From assembly GCF_009749405.1 (NCBI RefSeq), contig NZ_WBIQ01000005.1, positions 399,377 to 463,376 on the forward strand: 64,000 nucleotides of DNA, in the 5' to 3' direction. The notes under the pieces were generated by a model that saw only the letters and a list, made by a program, of their open reading frames with translations, did not search any database and was not told the DNA's origin. The DNA comes from Agromyces lapidis. GTDB lineage: Bacteria > Actinomycetota > Actinomycetes > Actinomycetales > Microbacteriaceae. Numbering within the stretch: the first letter of the stretch is position 1; each line of letters starts with the position of its first letter. The translations under genes and the position numbers were made by a program. This document shows positions 10,451 to 18,875 of this stretch, piece by piece.

Positions 10451-11438
10451 CGGATGCCCCCTCCGTCAGGCTCGTCGCGGGGCCGGCGGCGTGTCGCGCC
10501 TCGACCTCGGCGGTGGTGGGCATCGCCGTCGAGCACTCGCGGCGGGATGCGACGATCGCTCCGGCGACGTTGGCGAAGGCGATCGCGCGTTCGAGGGGCC
10601 ACCCGGCGAGCAGCCCGTGGCAGAGGGCGCCGCCGAAGCCGTCGCCCGCGCCGAGCCCGTTCACGACGTCGACCGGGAAGCTCGGGGCCTCGATCGTCTC
10701 GTCACGGGTCTTCGCGAGTACGCCGTCGGGCCCGCGCTTGACGACGGCGAGCTCGACCCCGCGGTCGAGCAGCGCATCGGCGGCCCGGTGCGGGTCGCGC
10801 TCGCCGACGGCGATCTCGCACTCCTCCTGGTTGCCGACGGCGACGGTGACCTGGTCGAGTGCGCGGCCGACCTCGCGACGTGCTTCGTCGGGCGACGCCC
10901 AGAACATCGGCCGGTAGTCGAGATCGAGGATCGTGAGCGGCCGCCGTCCGCGCGCCGCCCAAGCGGCGTGGTGGGCGGCGCGGCTCGGTTCTGCGCTGAG
11001 CCCGGTCACGGTCGCCCAGAAGACGCCGGCGTCGCGGATCGCGTCGAGCGGAAGGCTCTCGGCCGCGATCTCGAGGTCGGGCGCCTTCGGGCTGCGGTAG
11101 AACGTCAGCGGGAAGTGGTCGGGCGGGAAGATCTCGCAGAAGGTGATCGGGGTCTGCAGGGCGCCGATGGTGCCGACGTACGCGGTCTCCACTCCGAAGC
11201 CGTCCAGTTCGCGCCGGATGTAGCGGCCGAAGGCGTCGTCTCCGGTGCGCGTGATCACGGCCGCCGTGCGCCCGTGGCGGGCCGCCGCGATCGCGACGTT
11301 GGTCGCACTGCCGCCGACGGACTTCGAGAAGGTGTCGACATCCTCGAGGTGCACCCCGTCCTGCAGGGGGTAGAGGTCGATGCCGACCCGCCCCATCGTC
11401 ATGATCTCGAAGGGCTTCGCCGCTTGGCTCCTGGTCAT
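10437..11438 (-). CDS. iolC: 5-dehydro-2-deoxygluconokinase
   Basis: A 333-residue PfkB-family sugar kinase that phosphorylates 2-deoxy-5-keto-gluconate. It begins EIMTMGRVGIDLYPLQDGV, typical of IolC, has the PfkB signature 1 region GGSATNVAIAAARHG near residues 42-56, and the catalytic signature 2 VNGLGAGDGFGGAL near residue 265, with the GAGD base aspartate. ATG 11438 is the first gene of the operon; the 168 bases upstream hold an operator-like element. In Corynebacterium the same four functions are grouped, but iolA, iolE and the inositol dehydrogenases are absent here and must lie elsewhere if the pathway is complete. Confidence 0.94.
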   Translation of the reverse strand: MTRSQAAKPFEIMTMGRVGIDLYPLQDGVHLEDVDTFSKSVGGSATNVAIAAARHGRTAAVITRTGDDAFGRYIRRELDGFGVETAYVGTIGALQTPITFCEIFPPDHFPLTFYRSPKAPDLEIAAESLPLDAIRDAGVFWATVTGLSAEPSRAAHHAAWAARGRRPLTILDLDYRPMFWASPDEARREVGRALDQVTVAVGNQEECEIAVGERDPHRAADALLDRGVELAVVKRGPDGVLAKTRDETIEAPSFPVDVVNGLGAGDGFGGALCHGLLAGWPLERAIAFANVAGAIVASRRECSTAMPTTAEVEARHAAGPATSLTEGASDVAR

Positions 11439-11499
11439 ACTGCGCCGTACAACTTTCTCTCGGTGCCGCGCGCGCTTCCCCTGCGCTCGCGGTGCGATC

Positions 11500-11523
11500 A
11501 GTCTACACAGAATGTCCTAACAA
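11500..11523 (-). promoter_or_regulatory. Promoter/operator region of the iol operon
   Basis: Reading the minus strand, TGTTAGGACA (11522-11513, with TGT/ACA mirrored ends) lies directly upstream of TAGACT (11505-11500), a plausible -10 hexamer. Transcription would start about 55 bases before iolC. The TGT-N4-ACA element inside the spacer is where a repressor such as a GntR-type IolR would bind. This is inference from position and symmetry. Confidence 0.45.
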
Positions 11524-11606
11524 ACTCTCGTACGCGCGACGGACGAAACGGTGATCCCGTCGCATCGGCACCTGTGATGCGACGGGATCGTTCCGTGTCG
11601 TTCTGC

Positions 11607-12926
11607 TCAGCCGGCGGGCCTGATGTTGTGGTTGCGCCGGAACGAGTTGCCGGGGTCGACTGCGGCCTTCACGCGCCGCAGCCGTTCGAGCGTCGCCGGC
11701 GGGTACATCGACGCCGTGATCTCGTCACTGCGGTTCGCCTCGAAGCCGCCGTAGGAGCCCGTCGTGAGCGCGATCACTGCGTCGCTGCCCGCCTTCACGG
11801 CGGTGACGAGCTCGGGCTCGGCGTCGGCCGGCAGCACGCCGTTGACGATGACGAGGGCCTCGGCGTCGCGGTGGGCGATCGCCGTGGCGTCGGCATCGAC
11901 CCGCGAGAACGCGCCGCCGAGCGCACGCAGCAGCACCATGGTCGGCACGTCGCGAGCGTACGCGGCCGCGACCGCCTCGAGCAGCTCGTCGGAGACCTCG
12001 GGTGCGAAGCCGTTGCCGCCGACGAACTGGAACGGCGGACGCCCGGGCGGGGCGTCTTCGAGCAGGTCGCCGTAGGCGACCGGCGCGAGATCGACCTTCG
12101 CGACCGACGGCAGCGCGAGCAGCGGCGCGAGCAGGTCGCGCAGCTCGGACTCGGTGCCGCGGAGGGCGATGCCGACCTGCGGGCCGCCGGGCATCTCGGG
12201 CCCCATCGGGGGCATGAGCATGAGCGACGAGTTGAGGCCGTCGCCGCCGGCCCGCATCACCTCGCGCCACGCGCGCAGCACGGTCGGCACGTCGGAGCGG
12301 TCGAAGTGGATCGAGCCGCCGACGAGCCCGTCGACGGGGCTCGCCTGCACGGTGAACCGCGTGACGACGCCGAAGTTGCCGCCGCCGCCGCGGAGCGCCC
12401 AGAAGAGCTCGGGATGCGACTCGGCGTTCACGGTGAGCACCTCGCCCGCGGCGGTCACGAGCTCGACCTCGCGCAGCGCGTCGATGGTGAGGCCGTGGGT
12501 GCGCACGAGCCAGCCGACGCCGCCGCCGAGCAGGAGCCCGCCGACGCCCACCTGACGGGTGTCGCCGGAGCTGATGCCGAGGCCGCGCGACGCGAGCGCC
12601 GCGGCGACGTCACCCCAGTGGGCGGCCGGGCCGAGTGTGACGAGGCCGGCGTCGTCGACTTCGATCGTGTCGAACTCCGCCAGGTCGATGACGAGGCCGT
12701 CGTCGACCGGGAGCAGGCCGTGACCGCCGCTGCGCACCGCGATGGAGAGGCCGGCGGCCGCGGCACGCGCGACCGCGGTCGCGACCTCGTCGACCGTGTG
12801 CGGTCGCACGACGACGTCGGGTTCGCCGACACCTGCGAAGACGGTGCGGCCGGTGTCGAATTCGGATGCGCCGGGACCGTAGGCCCGGCCTGGAAGTTGC
12901 TCGCTCAGTTCGGTGAGAAGAGACAT
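11607..12926 (-). CDS. FAD-binding oxidoreductase, berberine-bridge-enzyme type
   Basis: A 439-residue flavoprotein with an N-terminal FAD_binding_4 domain and a C-terminal BBE motif. VVVRPHTVDEVATAV leads to AVRSGGHG (near residue 65), whose histidine is the usual covalent FAD attachment. SGDTRQVGVGGLLLGGGVGW follows; bicovalent members have a cysteine where this protein has DT. FRRNHNIRP closes the protein as in the family (FxxNxNIxP). Relatives oxidise sugars, polyols or aromatic compounds; the substrate is unknown. A GAGACT hexamer 6 bases upstream of the ATG may give a leaderless transcript. It is transcribed toward the iol operon but 168 bases away. Confidence 0.88.
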   Translation of the reverse strand: MSLLTELSEQLPGRAYGPGASEFDTGRTVFAGVGEPDVVVRPHTVDEVATAVARAAAAGLSIAVRSGGHGLLPVDDGLVIDLAEFDTIEVDDAGLVTLGPAAHWGDVAAALASRGLGISSGDTRQVGVGGLLLGGGVGWLVRTHGLTIDALREVELVTAAGEVLTVNAESHPELFWALRGGGGNFGVVTRFTVQASPVDGLVGGSIHFDRSDVPTVLRAWREVMRAGGDGLNSSLMLMPPMGPEMPGGPQVGIALRGTESELRDLLAPLLALPSVAKVDLAPVAYGDLLEDAPPGRPPFQFVGGNGFAPEVSDELLEAVAAAYARDVPTMVLLRALGGAFSRVDADATAIAHRDAEALVIVNGVLPADAEPELVTAVKAGSDAVIALTTGSYGGFEANRSDEITASMYPPATLERLRRVKAAVDPGNSFRRNHNIRPAG

Positions 12927-13038
12927 TTCGTCAGTCTCGCAGCGGCCTGCGACATCCGGAACCGTGCTCGCTCAGCGCGGAATCGATGCACTCGCATGGG
13001 GCTGCCGCCGCGACGTGGCGGGTGTCGGCGCCGCGGCG

Positions 13039-13044
13039 TAGGGT
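13039..13044 (+). promoter_or_regulatory. Leaderless-type -10 element (TAGGGT) before the DHFR-fold gene
   Basis: TAGGGT ends 7 bases before ATG 13052 and no ribosome site is visible between them, so the transcript should start at the start codon. The remaining bases between the divergent FAD-oxidase start (12926) and this element show nothing distinctive. Confidence 0.45.
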
Positions 13045-13051
13045 GCACCGC

Positions 13052-13660
13052 ATGACGTTCGACGACGGCCTCGTCACGGCCAACCTCTCCATCTCGCTCG
13101 ACGGTTTCGTCGCAGGCCCGAACCAGACGCTCGACGACCCGCTCGGCGAGGGCGGCGAAGCGGTGCACCGCTGGATGTTCGAGCAACCCGACGAGGCGCA
13201 GCCCATCGTCGACCAGATCCTCGCGCCGCGCGCGTACATCATGGGCCGCAACATGTTCGGCCCGGTCAGGGGCGAATGGCCGGATGACTCGTGGAAGGGC
13301 TGGTGGGGCGACGACCCGCCGTACCACGCGCCCGTCTTCGTGCTCACGCACCACCCGCGCGAGCCCATCGAGATGGCGGGCGGCACGACGTTCCACTTCG
13401 TGACGACCGGCATCCACGACGCGCTCGAGCGCGCGAAAGCGGCGGCCGGCACCGGCCGCGTCTCGGTCGCGGGCGGCGCGGGCACCGTGCGGCAGTACCT
13501 CGCCGCCGGCCTCATCGACCGCATCATCGTGAGCGTCTCGCCGATTACCCTCGGCTCGGGCGAGCGCCTGTTCGAGGGTCTCGACCTCGACCTCACCCCG
13601 GTCGACGTGCTGCAGACCGAGCTCGTGACGCACATCACCTACGACGTGCCGCGGGCCTGA
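13052..13660 (+). CDS. Dihydrofolate reductase family protein (RibD C-terminal fold)
   Basis: A 202-residue protein starting at ATG 13052, where the conserved N-terminus begins (NLSISLDGFVAGPNQ). It continues AYIMGRNMFGPVRGEWP and VFVLTHHPREPIEM, and has the nucleotide-binding stretch VSVAGGAGTVRQYLAAGLIDRIIVSVSPITLGSGERLF. This is the YyaP/RibD-C-type relative of DHFR, not folate-pathway DHFR itself: it lacks the thymidylate context and the usual folA motifs. A reductase using NADPH is likely; the substrate is unknown. It converges with the oligopeptidase gene, with a GC-rich inverted CCGGCC stretch between the stops. Confidence 0.85.
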   Translation: MTFDDGLVTANLSISLDGFVAGPNQTLDDPLGEGGEAVHRWMFEQPDEAQPIVDQILAPRAYIMGRNMFGPVRGEWPDDSWKGWWGDDPPYHAPVFVLTHHPREPIEMAGGTTFHFVTTGIHDALERAKAAAGTGRVSVAGGAGTVRQYLAAGLIDRIIVSVSPITLGSGERLFEGLDLDLTPVDVLQTELVTHITYDVPRA

Positions 13661-13700
13661 CCGCCCCCGCTCGGGGTCGACCGGCCGGGCCGGCCGGCGC

Positions 13701-15860
13701 CTACTCCCCGCTCGGGTGCGCCCCCGCCGCATCGATGAGCCACGCGTACGAGAACGCGCGCTCGCGCCATGCGGCATACCGCCCCGAGACGCCGCCGTGC
13801 CCGGCCGCCATCTCGATCTTGAGCAGCGCGTCGGCGCCGACCTCGCGGAGCCGCGCCACCCACTTCGCCGGCTCGACGTAGAGCACACGGGTGTCGTTGA
13901 GCGAGGTGACGGCGAGGATCGGCGGGTAGTGCCGCCCGCCGTGGGCGCCGTCGTGCACGTTCTCGAGGGGCGAGTACGACTTCATGTACGAGTACACCTC
14001 TTCGTCGTCGAGCGGATTGCCCCACTCGTCCCACTCGATGACCGTGAGCGGCAGCGAGGGGTCGAGGATCGAGGTCAGCGGGTCGACGAACGGCACCTCG
14101 GCGAGGAATCCCGAGAAGTACTTCGCGGCGAGGTTCGCGACCGCGCCGATGAGGAGCCCTCCGGCGCTGCCGCCCTGCGCGACGAGCCGGTCGGGCGCCG
14201 TGATGTCCTCGTCGATCAGATGGCGCGCGGCAGCCGCGAAGTCGGTGAAGGTGTTGCGCTTCTCGAGCTTCTTGCCGTGCTCGTACCAGAGCCGCCCCAT
14301 CTCGCCGCCGCCGCGCACATGGGCGACGGCGAACACCATGCCGCGGTCGAGCAGCGACAGCCGGGGGATGCCGAAGCCCGGGTCGATGGAGTGCTCGTAG
14401 GCGCCGTACCCGTAGAGCAGGGTCGGCGCGGGCACGCCGAGATCGACGAGGTCGTGCCGGTAGACGAGCGAGATCGGGATGCGCGTGCCGTCGTCGGCGG
14501 TCGCCCACTCGCGGCGCTGCGCGTAGCGGGTGGCGTCGTAGTCGCCGAGCACGGCCTGGCGCTTGCGCAGCTTGCGCTCGCCCGTCGCGACGACGAGGTC
14601 GAGCACGGTCGAGGGGGTCACGAAGCTCGTGTAGCCGAGGCGCAGCGTGGGCTGCGCCCAGTCGGGGTTGCCGCCGAGGCCGACCGAGAACAGCTCCTCG
14701 TCGAAGGCGAGTTCGTGCAGGGTGTCGTCGACGGTCGCGCCGGCCGGCAGGCCGTTCGCGGGCACCTTCGCGACCGCGACCCGCGGCAGCCCGTCGCGGC
14801 GGTACTCGAGGGCGACGAAGTCGCGGAACCCGTCGACGCCCTCGATGCGCACCTCGGGGTTGTGGGCCAGCAGCATGCGGCGCGGCCCCTGCGGGTCGTC
14901 GGCCGCGACCGAGACGAGCTCGAAGTTCACGGCCCCGTCGTTGTGGGTGATGAGCAGCCGGTCCCGGTCGCCCGCGACGACGTGCTCGACGTCGTACTCG
15001 ACGCCGTCCTTGCGCGGCCAGACCACCTCGAACGAACCGGTCGGGTCCGAGGAATCCAGCAGCAGGGTTTCGCTCGTGACGTTCGAGCCCGCCTCGATGA
15101 CCAGGTACTTGCGGCTGCGGGTGAGCCCGACGCCGAGCCAGAAGCGCTCGTCGGGCTCGCTGAAGATCGCCACATCGGCGGATGCCTCGGTGCCGACCTC
15201 GTGCCGCCAGATGGTGTCGGGGCGCCAGGCCTCGTCGACCGTCGCGTAGAAGAGGTAGCGGCCGCTCGGGTCGAACACGGCGCCCGCCGCGGTGCCCTCG
15301 ATCACATCGGAGAACTCGCGGCCCGAGTCATCCAATGATCGAAGCCGGATCGTGTACCGCTCGTCGCCCTCGACGTCGACGGCGTAGAGCAGCGTTCGCC
15401 CGTCGGCCGTGAGGTCGAAGCTGCCGAGCGCGTAGAACTCGTGCCCTTCGGCCTCGACGTTGTCGTCGAGCAGGATCTGCTCGTCGGGCAGCGGAGCGCC
15501 CGAGTCGTCGGTGACGGGCGGCTCCCAGTCGTCGGCGCCGCTGGCGGGCACCCGGCAGTGGATGCCGTACTGCTGCCCCTCGACGGTGCGGCTGTAGTAC
15601 CACCAGTCGCCCTCGCGGGTGGGCACCGAGAGATCGGTCTCCTTCGTGCGGTGCTTGATCTCCTCGAAGATCTGCTCCTGCAGGATGGAGAGGTGCTCGG
15701 TGCGCGCCTTGGTGAAGGCGTTCTCCTCGTGGAGGTGGGCGAGCACCTCGGGGTCGTCCTTGTCGCGCAGCCATTCGTAGTCGTCGACCACGACGTCGCC
15801 GTGGTGCTCGCGTTCGATCGGTCGCTTCTTCGGCACGGGAGGAGTCAGCACCTTCCCCAC
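13701..15860 (-). CDS. Prolyl oligopeptidase family serine peptidase (oligopeptidase B-like, S9A)
   Basis: About 719 residues from GTG 15860; the start is uncertain, with GTG 15851 and farther ATGs possible, but homology begins at PVPKKRPIEREHHGDVVVDDYEWLRD. An N-terminal beta-propeller region of about 400 residues is followed by an alpha/beta hydrolase domain with the catalytic serine in AQGGSAGGLLIGA (about residue 565), an aspartate in TSLNDTRVLYVEP, and the histidine in AAGHGGVSGRY. Oligopeptidase B enzymes cleave short peptides after basic residues in the cytoplasm; no signal peptide is present here. Neighbours give no pathway. The assignment to S9A is firm; the OpdB-type specificity is inferred. 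Confidence 0.9.
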   Translation of the reverse strand: MGKVLTPPVPKKRPIEREHHGDVVVDDYEWLRDKDDPEVLAHLHEENAFTKARTEHLSILQEQIFEEIKHRTKETDLSVPTREGDWWYYSRTVEGQQYGIHCRVPASGADDWEPPVTDDSGAPLPDEQILLDDNVEAEGHEFYALGSFDLTADGRTLLYAVDVEGDERYTIRLRSLDDSGREFSDVIEGTAAGAVFDPSGRYLFYATVDEAWRPDTIWRHEVGTEASADVAIFSEPDERFWLGVGLTRSRKYLVIEAGSNVTSETLLLDSSDPTGSFEVVWPRKDGVEYDVEHVVAGDRDRLLITHNDGAVNFELVSVAADDPQGPRRMLLAHNPEVRIEGVDGFRDFVALEYRRDGLPRVAVAKVPANGLPAGATVDDTLHELAFDEELFSVGLGGNPDWAQPTLRLGYTSFVTPSTVLDLVVATGERKLRKRQAVLGDYDATRYAQRREWATADDGTRIPISLVYRHDLVDLGVPAPTLLYGYGAYEHSIDPGFGIPRLSLLDRGMVFAVAHVRGGGEMGRLWYEHGKKLEKRNTFTDFAAAARHLIDEDITAPDRLVAQGGSAGGLLIGAVANLAAKYFSGFLAEVPFVDPLTSILDPSLPLTVIEWDEWGNPLDDEEVYSYMKSYSPLENVHDGAHGGRHYPPILAVTSLNDTRVLYVEPAKWVARLREVGADALLKIEMAAGHGGVSGRYAAWRERAFSYAWLIDAAGAHPSGE

Positions 15861-15927
15861 GCTACGTGCTCGCTCGCGTTTCGGGAACGCCCCGTCGGTC
15901 GGCGGCTGTTCGACTGACCCGGCTCGT

Positions 15928-16311
15928 TCAGAACTCGACGAGCTCCCACCGGTCGCCGGAGACATGGCGGAGCTCCCCGAGCTCACCGTGCTGTCCGTCG
16001 AGCACGCCGACGAACTCGAGCACCGGCTGGTCACCCGACCGGTCGCCGTCGGTCGTGAACTCGGTCTCGGTGTAGCCGTACCCGTCGAGCACGCTGCGCC
16101 GGGCCTCGGCGTCCCATGCCTGCGAGAGTCCCCAGGTCATGAGCCCGCCGGCGATGACGCCGCCGACGGCGACGAACACGCCGAGCTCGATCAGGCGCGA
16201 CTTCTTGCGGCTGACGCCGATGACGATCACGACGGCGCCGGCGATCAGCACGAGCAGCGGGAACACGAGCGGCCATGGGTTCCACGGCGCGATGGTGACG
16301 ACCTCGGTCAT
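15928..16311 (-). CDS. Small two-helix membrane protein with PWNPWP motif (paralogue A)
   Basis: A 127-residue protein starting at ATG 16311 with GGAGG 5 bases upstream. It starts with VVTIAPWNPWPL, followed by two predicted membrane helices (about residues 13-33 and 43-62) separated by a basic RKKSR loop. A soluble C-terminal domain of about 60 residues ends HVSGDRWELVEF. It is clearly paralogous to the gene at 16854-17249 (IxPWNPWPL start, same helix spacing, and a W-E ending). Both lie on the minus strand on either side of a WXG100-like gene that reads in the opposite direction. I recognise no known domain. A role at the membrane linked to the WXG100-like protein is only a guess from position. 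Confidence 0.72.
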   Translation of the reverse strand: MTEVVTIAPWNPWPLVFPLLVLIAGAVVIVIGVSRKKSRLIELGVFVAVGGVIAGGLMTWGLSQAWDAEARRSVLDGYGYTETEFTTDGDRSGDQPVLEFVGVLDGQHGELGELRHVSGDRWELVEF

Positions 16312-16356
16312 GCCGGCCTCCTCGCCGTCTCGGGTGCTCCCACCAGAGTGCTGTTC

Positions 16357-16370
16357 CGACGATATCGTCG
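16357..16370. promoter_or_regulatory. 14-bp perfect palindrome in a divergent promoter region
   Basis: CGACGATATCGTCG lies between the divergent starts of the small membrane protein (16311) and the WXG100-like gene (16476), a natural place for a shared operator. TAGTCT at 16422-16427 could be the -10 for the plus-strand gene. No regulator is known to match. Confidence 0.35.
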
Positions 16371-16475
16371 CCCGGGGGCGGATGGGGAGTGCTGCCCATT
16401 CTCCGGGTTTCGGGGGACGGTTAGTCTCATGGAGGTCGCCCGTCCGGGCGGCGAGGATTCTGATGGATGGGGTTG

Positions 16476-16766
16476 ATGATGGCTGATTTCAAGGCGTCGT
16501 ACGGTGAGATGGAGTCGATGGCCGGTCGTCTCGACTCGGGCCGTGAGGAGATCGGCGACGTGCTGCGTCGTCTGAAGGACGATGTGGACCGTCTGCTCGG
16601 TGACGACTTCAAGACGCAGCACGCGTCGGGCAAGTTCGGCGAGGGCTACACGGAGCTGACCACCGGTCTCGAGAAGGCGATCGAGGGCATCTCCGACATG
16701 GGCGAGTCGCTGCGCAAGATGATGCAGGCGATCAAGGACACCGACCAGGCACTGGCCGGCAACTAG
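16476..16766 (+). CDS. WXG100/ESAT-6-like small helical protein lacking the WXG tryptophan
   Basis: A 96-residue protein; the start is ATG 16476 or 16479 (GGATGGGG just upstream), with ATG 16467 also in frame. Two long amphipathic helices (about residues 5-42 and 58-93) are joined by a short turn, DDFKTQHASGKFGEG, the size and shape of WXG100 type VII secretion substrates. There is no tryptophan anywhere, so the WXG turn itself is absent; Microbacteriaceae relatives I recall often have a similar FxT turn. No secretion ATPase (EccC), EccB/D or mycosin gene lies in the window, so this is an orphan gene. A strong terminator follows at once, so it is monocistronic. Codon use (GGTCGTCT, CGTCGTCT) suggests high expression compared with its neighbours. 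Confidence 0.78.
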   Translation: MMADFKASYGEMESMAGRLDSGREEIGDVLRRLKDDVDRLLGDDFKTQHASGKFGEGYTELTTGLEKAIEGISDMGESLRKMMQAIKDTDQALAGN

Positions 16767-16773
16767 TCCGCTC

Positions 16774-16797
16774 GGCGGGGAGGGCATCCTCCCCGCC
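16774..16797 (+). terminator. Intrinsic-type terminator after the WXG100-like gene
   Basis: A perfect 10-bp GC stem (16774-16783 paired with 16788-16797, GGCGGGGAGG against CCTCCCCGCC) with a 4-base loop GCAT, beginning 8 bases after the stop. No U-tract follows, which is common in high-GC actinobacteria. Confidence 0.7.
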
Positions 16798-16853
16798 GCC
16801 CACCGGCGGGCCTGCGAGGAACGGGATGGAGGCATCCGCCCGCGGCAGCCCGA

Positions 16854-17249
16854 TCAGGTGTCGTCTTCGATCTCGGCGATCTCCCACTGCGAGTCGCCCT
16901 GGTGCCTGAGCACACCGCGCACGCGTTCGCCGTCGCGCTCGGCCTGGAACGCGACGGCCGCAGGTTCGCCCGGGCCGACGACCTGCTCGCCTGAGAACGT
17001 CGGCGAGGCGTAGCCGACCGCGATCAGCGCCTTCGCGCGCTCGCCCTGATCCCAGGAGCCCGGCATCACGCCGAACATCGCGGCGAAGGCCACGATCGCG
17101 ATCAGGAAGACCCCCGAGCCGAGCTCGCGCACGGGCTTCGACCGTCGCCGGGTACCGAGGCTCGACACGACGATGCCGGCCACGGCGATCACGATGGGGA
17201 TCGCGAGCGGCCACGGGTTCCACGGTTCGATCGTGACGATCTCGTTCAC
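16854..17249 (-). CDS. Small two-helix membrane protein with PWNPWP motif (paralogue B)
   Basis: A 131-residue protein starting at GTG 17249, chosen because the sequence from there (VNEIVTIEPWNPWPL) aligns with the start of paralogue A at 15928-16311; GAGG lies about 9 bases upstream. Two hydrophobic helices flank a basic RRRSK loop, then a soluble tail of about 70 residues ends with QWEIAEIEDD. The MocR-type regulator gene ends 28 bases upstream on the same strand, so the two may be co-transcribed. No family name recognised. The pair probably arose by local duplication around the WXG100-like gene, or by insertion of that gene between the copies. Confidence 0.7.
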   Translation of the reverse strand: MNEIVTIEPWNPWPLAIPIVIAVAGIVVSSLGTRRRSKPVRELGSGVFLIAIVAFAAMFGVMPGSWDQGERAKALIAVGYASPTFSGEQVVGPGEPAAVAFQAERDGERVRGVLRHQGDSQWEIAEIEDDT

Positions 17250-17277
17250 ATCCGGATGCCTCGCCCTCAGCCCCACC

Positions 17278-18816
17278 CTAGCCCTCGCGTCGGGCGGGGT
17301 CGAGGGCGTCGATGAGCGCCGCACGGATGCGTGAGAGCCCTTCGCCGAGCAGGGCGTCGCCGACGCCCGCGTAGCCGAAGACGATCCCGCCCGGCCGATC
17401 GCTCGGGACCGCGGAGTAGTCGGCGAGCGGAGCCACGCCGATGCCCTCGTCGGCGAGGCGGGCGACGATCGCGGCGGAGGTCTCGGCATCCTCCAGCCCG
17501 ACGACCGCGTGCAAGCCGCCGTCGAGCCCGCTGAGCGGTGCGCCGGGCAGTTCGCCGAGCACCGATTGCACCATGCGTCGACGGTGCGCGTAGTCGCGTC
17601 GGGTGGCGGCGATGTGACGGCGGAGGGCGCCTGAGGCGAGGAACGCCCGCATGGCCTCCTGCATCGGACCGGCGACGGGGCACGGTTCGTCGGCACGGAT
17701 CCGGAGGACGGCGGCGCGCAGCGCCGCGTCGCCCGGCATCACGAGGTAGCCGAGGCGCAGCCAGGGGGTGAGCACCTTCGAGAAGCTGCCGACGAGCACG
17801 GTGCGTTCGGCGCTGCGCTCGGTGCCGGGCCCCGTGCCGCCGCTCGCCGCGCCGAGCCGGTCGAGCGACGCGAGCGCGGGCAACGGCGCCCCGAGGTGGC
17901 GGAACTCGCTGTCGTAGTCGTCCTCGATGACGAGCGCCCCGGTCGCGCGCGCCCAGTCGATGAGTTCGAGCCGGGATGCCACGGGCAGCCGCCCGCCGAG
18001 CGGGTACTGGTGACTCGGGGTGACCATGACGGCCTGCGGAGGGCGGGGCATCCGCCGCAGCGCGTCGAGATCGAGGCCGTCGGCGTCGACCGGCAGCGGG
18101 GCGATCAGGAGTCCCCGCCGTTCGAGCAGGCGCCGCGCCGAGGGGTAGCCGGGGTGCTCGACGGCGACCGTCGGCGCGTCGCGCGGTCCACCGTGTTCGC
18201 CGCGCTCGCGCGCGAGCTCGATGAGCGCGGCGCCGAGCAGGCCCAGCGCGTCGCTCGTGCCCGCGGTGACGACGATGTCGTCGCTCGTGCAGCCGACCCC
18301 GCGGGCCTGGCGGAGGTGGGAGGCGATCTCGGCGCGCAGGCCGGCGAGACCCGCGCGCGGCGGCGACACCCGGGGGATCGGTGCCGCGGCGGCCCGGCGC
18401 CAGGCGGAGCGCCAGGCCCGTTCATCGATGCGGGCGGTCGACGGGCTGCCCGGGAGCAGGTCGATGCGATGGTGCGCGCGTTCTTCGTCGTGCGGGAGGT
18501 TGGCCGGAGCGGTTCGGCCCGTCGGTCTCGGCGAGTCGGGCGACGATGCGGATGCCCCTGGCTCGACGACGAGCCGGGCCACTCGGGTCGGCGCGCCCTG
18601 ACGCAGTTCGAGGTAGCCCTCTCCGGCGAGCTGTTCGTACGCGGCGACGACCGAGCTGCGCGAGATGCCGAGTTCGGCCGCGAGCGACCGCGTGGAGGGA
18701 ACGGGATCGCCGGGGGCGAGGAGTCCGCCGAGGATGCCCCGACGGAGCCCGTCGACGAGTTGGGCACCGAGCGGCACGCCGTCGCGGCGGTCGAGCACGA
18801 GCAGGGGGCCGTCCAC
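17278..18816 (-). CDS. MocR/PdxR-family regulator (GntR helix-turn-helix fused to aminotransferase fold)
   Basis: A 512-residue protein starting at GTG 18816, with GAGGAG 6 bases upstream. Residues about 10-80 are a GntR winged helix (PLGAQLVDGLRRGIL, ELGISRSSVVAAYEQLAGEGYLELRQGAPTRV). The rest is a fold-type I aminotransferase domain with the PLP lysine in VGSFSKVLTPWLRLGYL and the upstream IEDDYDSEFR. In characterised MocR/PdxR proteins PLP binding governs transcription of vitamin B6 genes. Here the divergent neighbour is a PNPO-like flavoprotein gene, and the 79 bases between them contain repeated ACTGG elements. PLP-responsive control of that neighbour is a reasonable inference. Confidence 0.93.
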   Translation of the reverse strand: MDGPLLVLDRRDGVPLGAQLVDGLRRGILGGLLAPGDPVPSTRSLAAELGISRSSVVAAYEQLAGEGYLELRQGAPTRVARLVVEPGASASSPDSPRPTGRTAPANLPHDEERAHHRIDLLPGSPSTARIDERAWRSAWRRAAAAPIPRVSPPRAGLAGLRAEIASHLRQARGVGCTSDDIVVTAGTSDALGLLGAALIELARERGEHGGPRDAPTVAVEHPGYPSARRLLERRGLLIAPLPVDADGLDLDALRRMPRPPQAVMVTPSHQYPLGGRLPVASRLELIDWARATGALVIEDDYDSEFRHLGAPLPALASLDRLGAASGGTGPGTERSAERTVLVGSFSKVLTPWLRLGYLVMPGDAALRAAVLRIRADEPCPVAGPMQEAMRAFLASGALRRHIAATRRDYAHRRRMVQSVLGELPGAPLSGLDGGLHAVVGLEDAETSAAIVARLADEGIGVAPLADYSAVPSDRPGGIVFGYAGVGDALLGEGLSRIRAALIDALDPARREG

Positions 18817-18827
18817 GGGAGACTCCT

Positions 18828-18875
18828 CACTGGACTGGTCGAAACTGCAGCAACTGGATTGCAGGCGAGGCCAGT
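18828..18875. promoter_or_regulatory. Operator-like repeats between mocR-type and PNPO-type genes
   Basis: Direct repeats ACTGGACTGG (near 18829-18838) are followed by another ACTGG (18852-18856) and an inverted CCAGT (18871-18875), in the 79-bp gap between the divergent starts. MocR regulators typically bind direct repeats in such gaps. The plus-strand start has no ribosome site; a GAAACT hexamer 6 bases before it could make that transcript leaderless. Confidence 0.45.
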
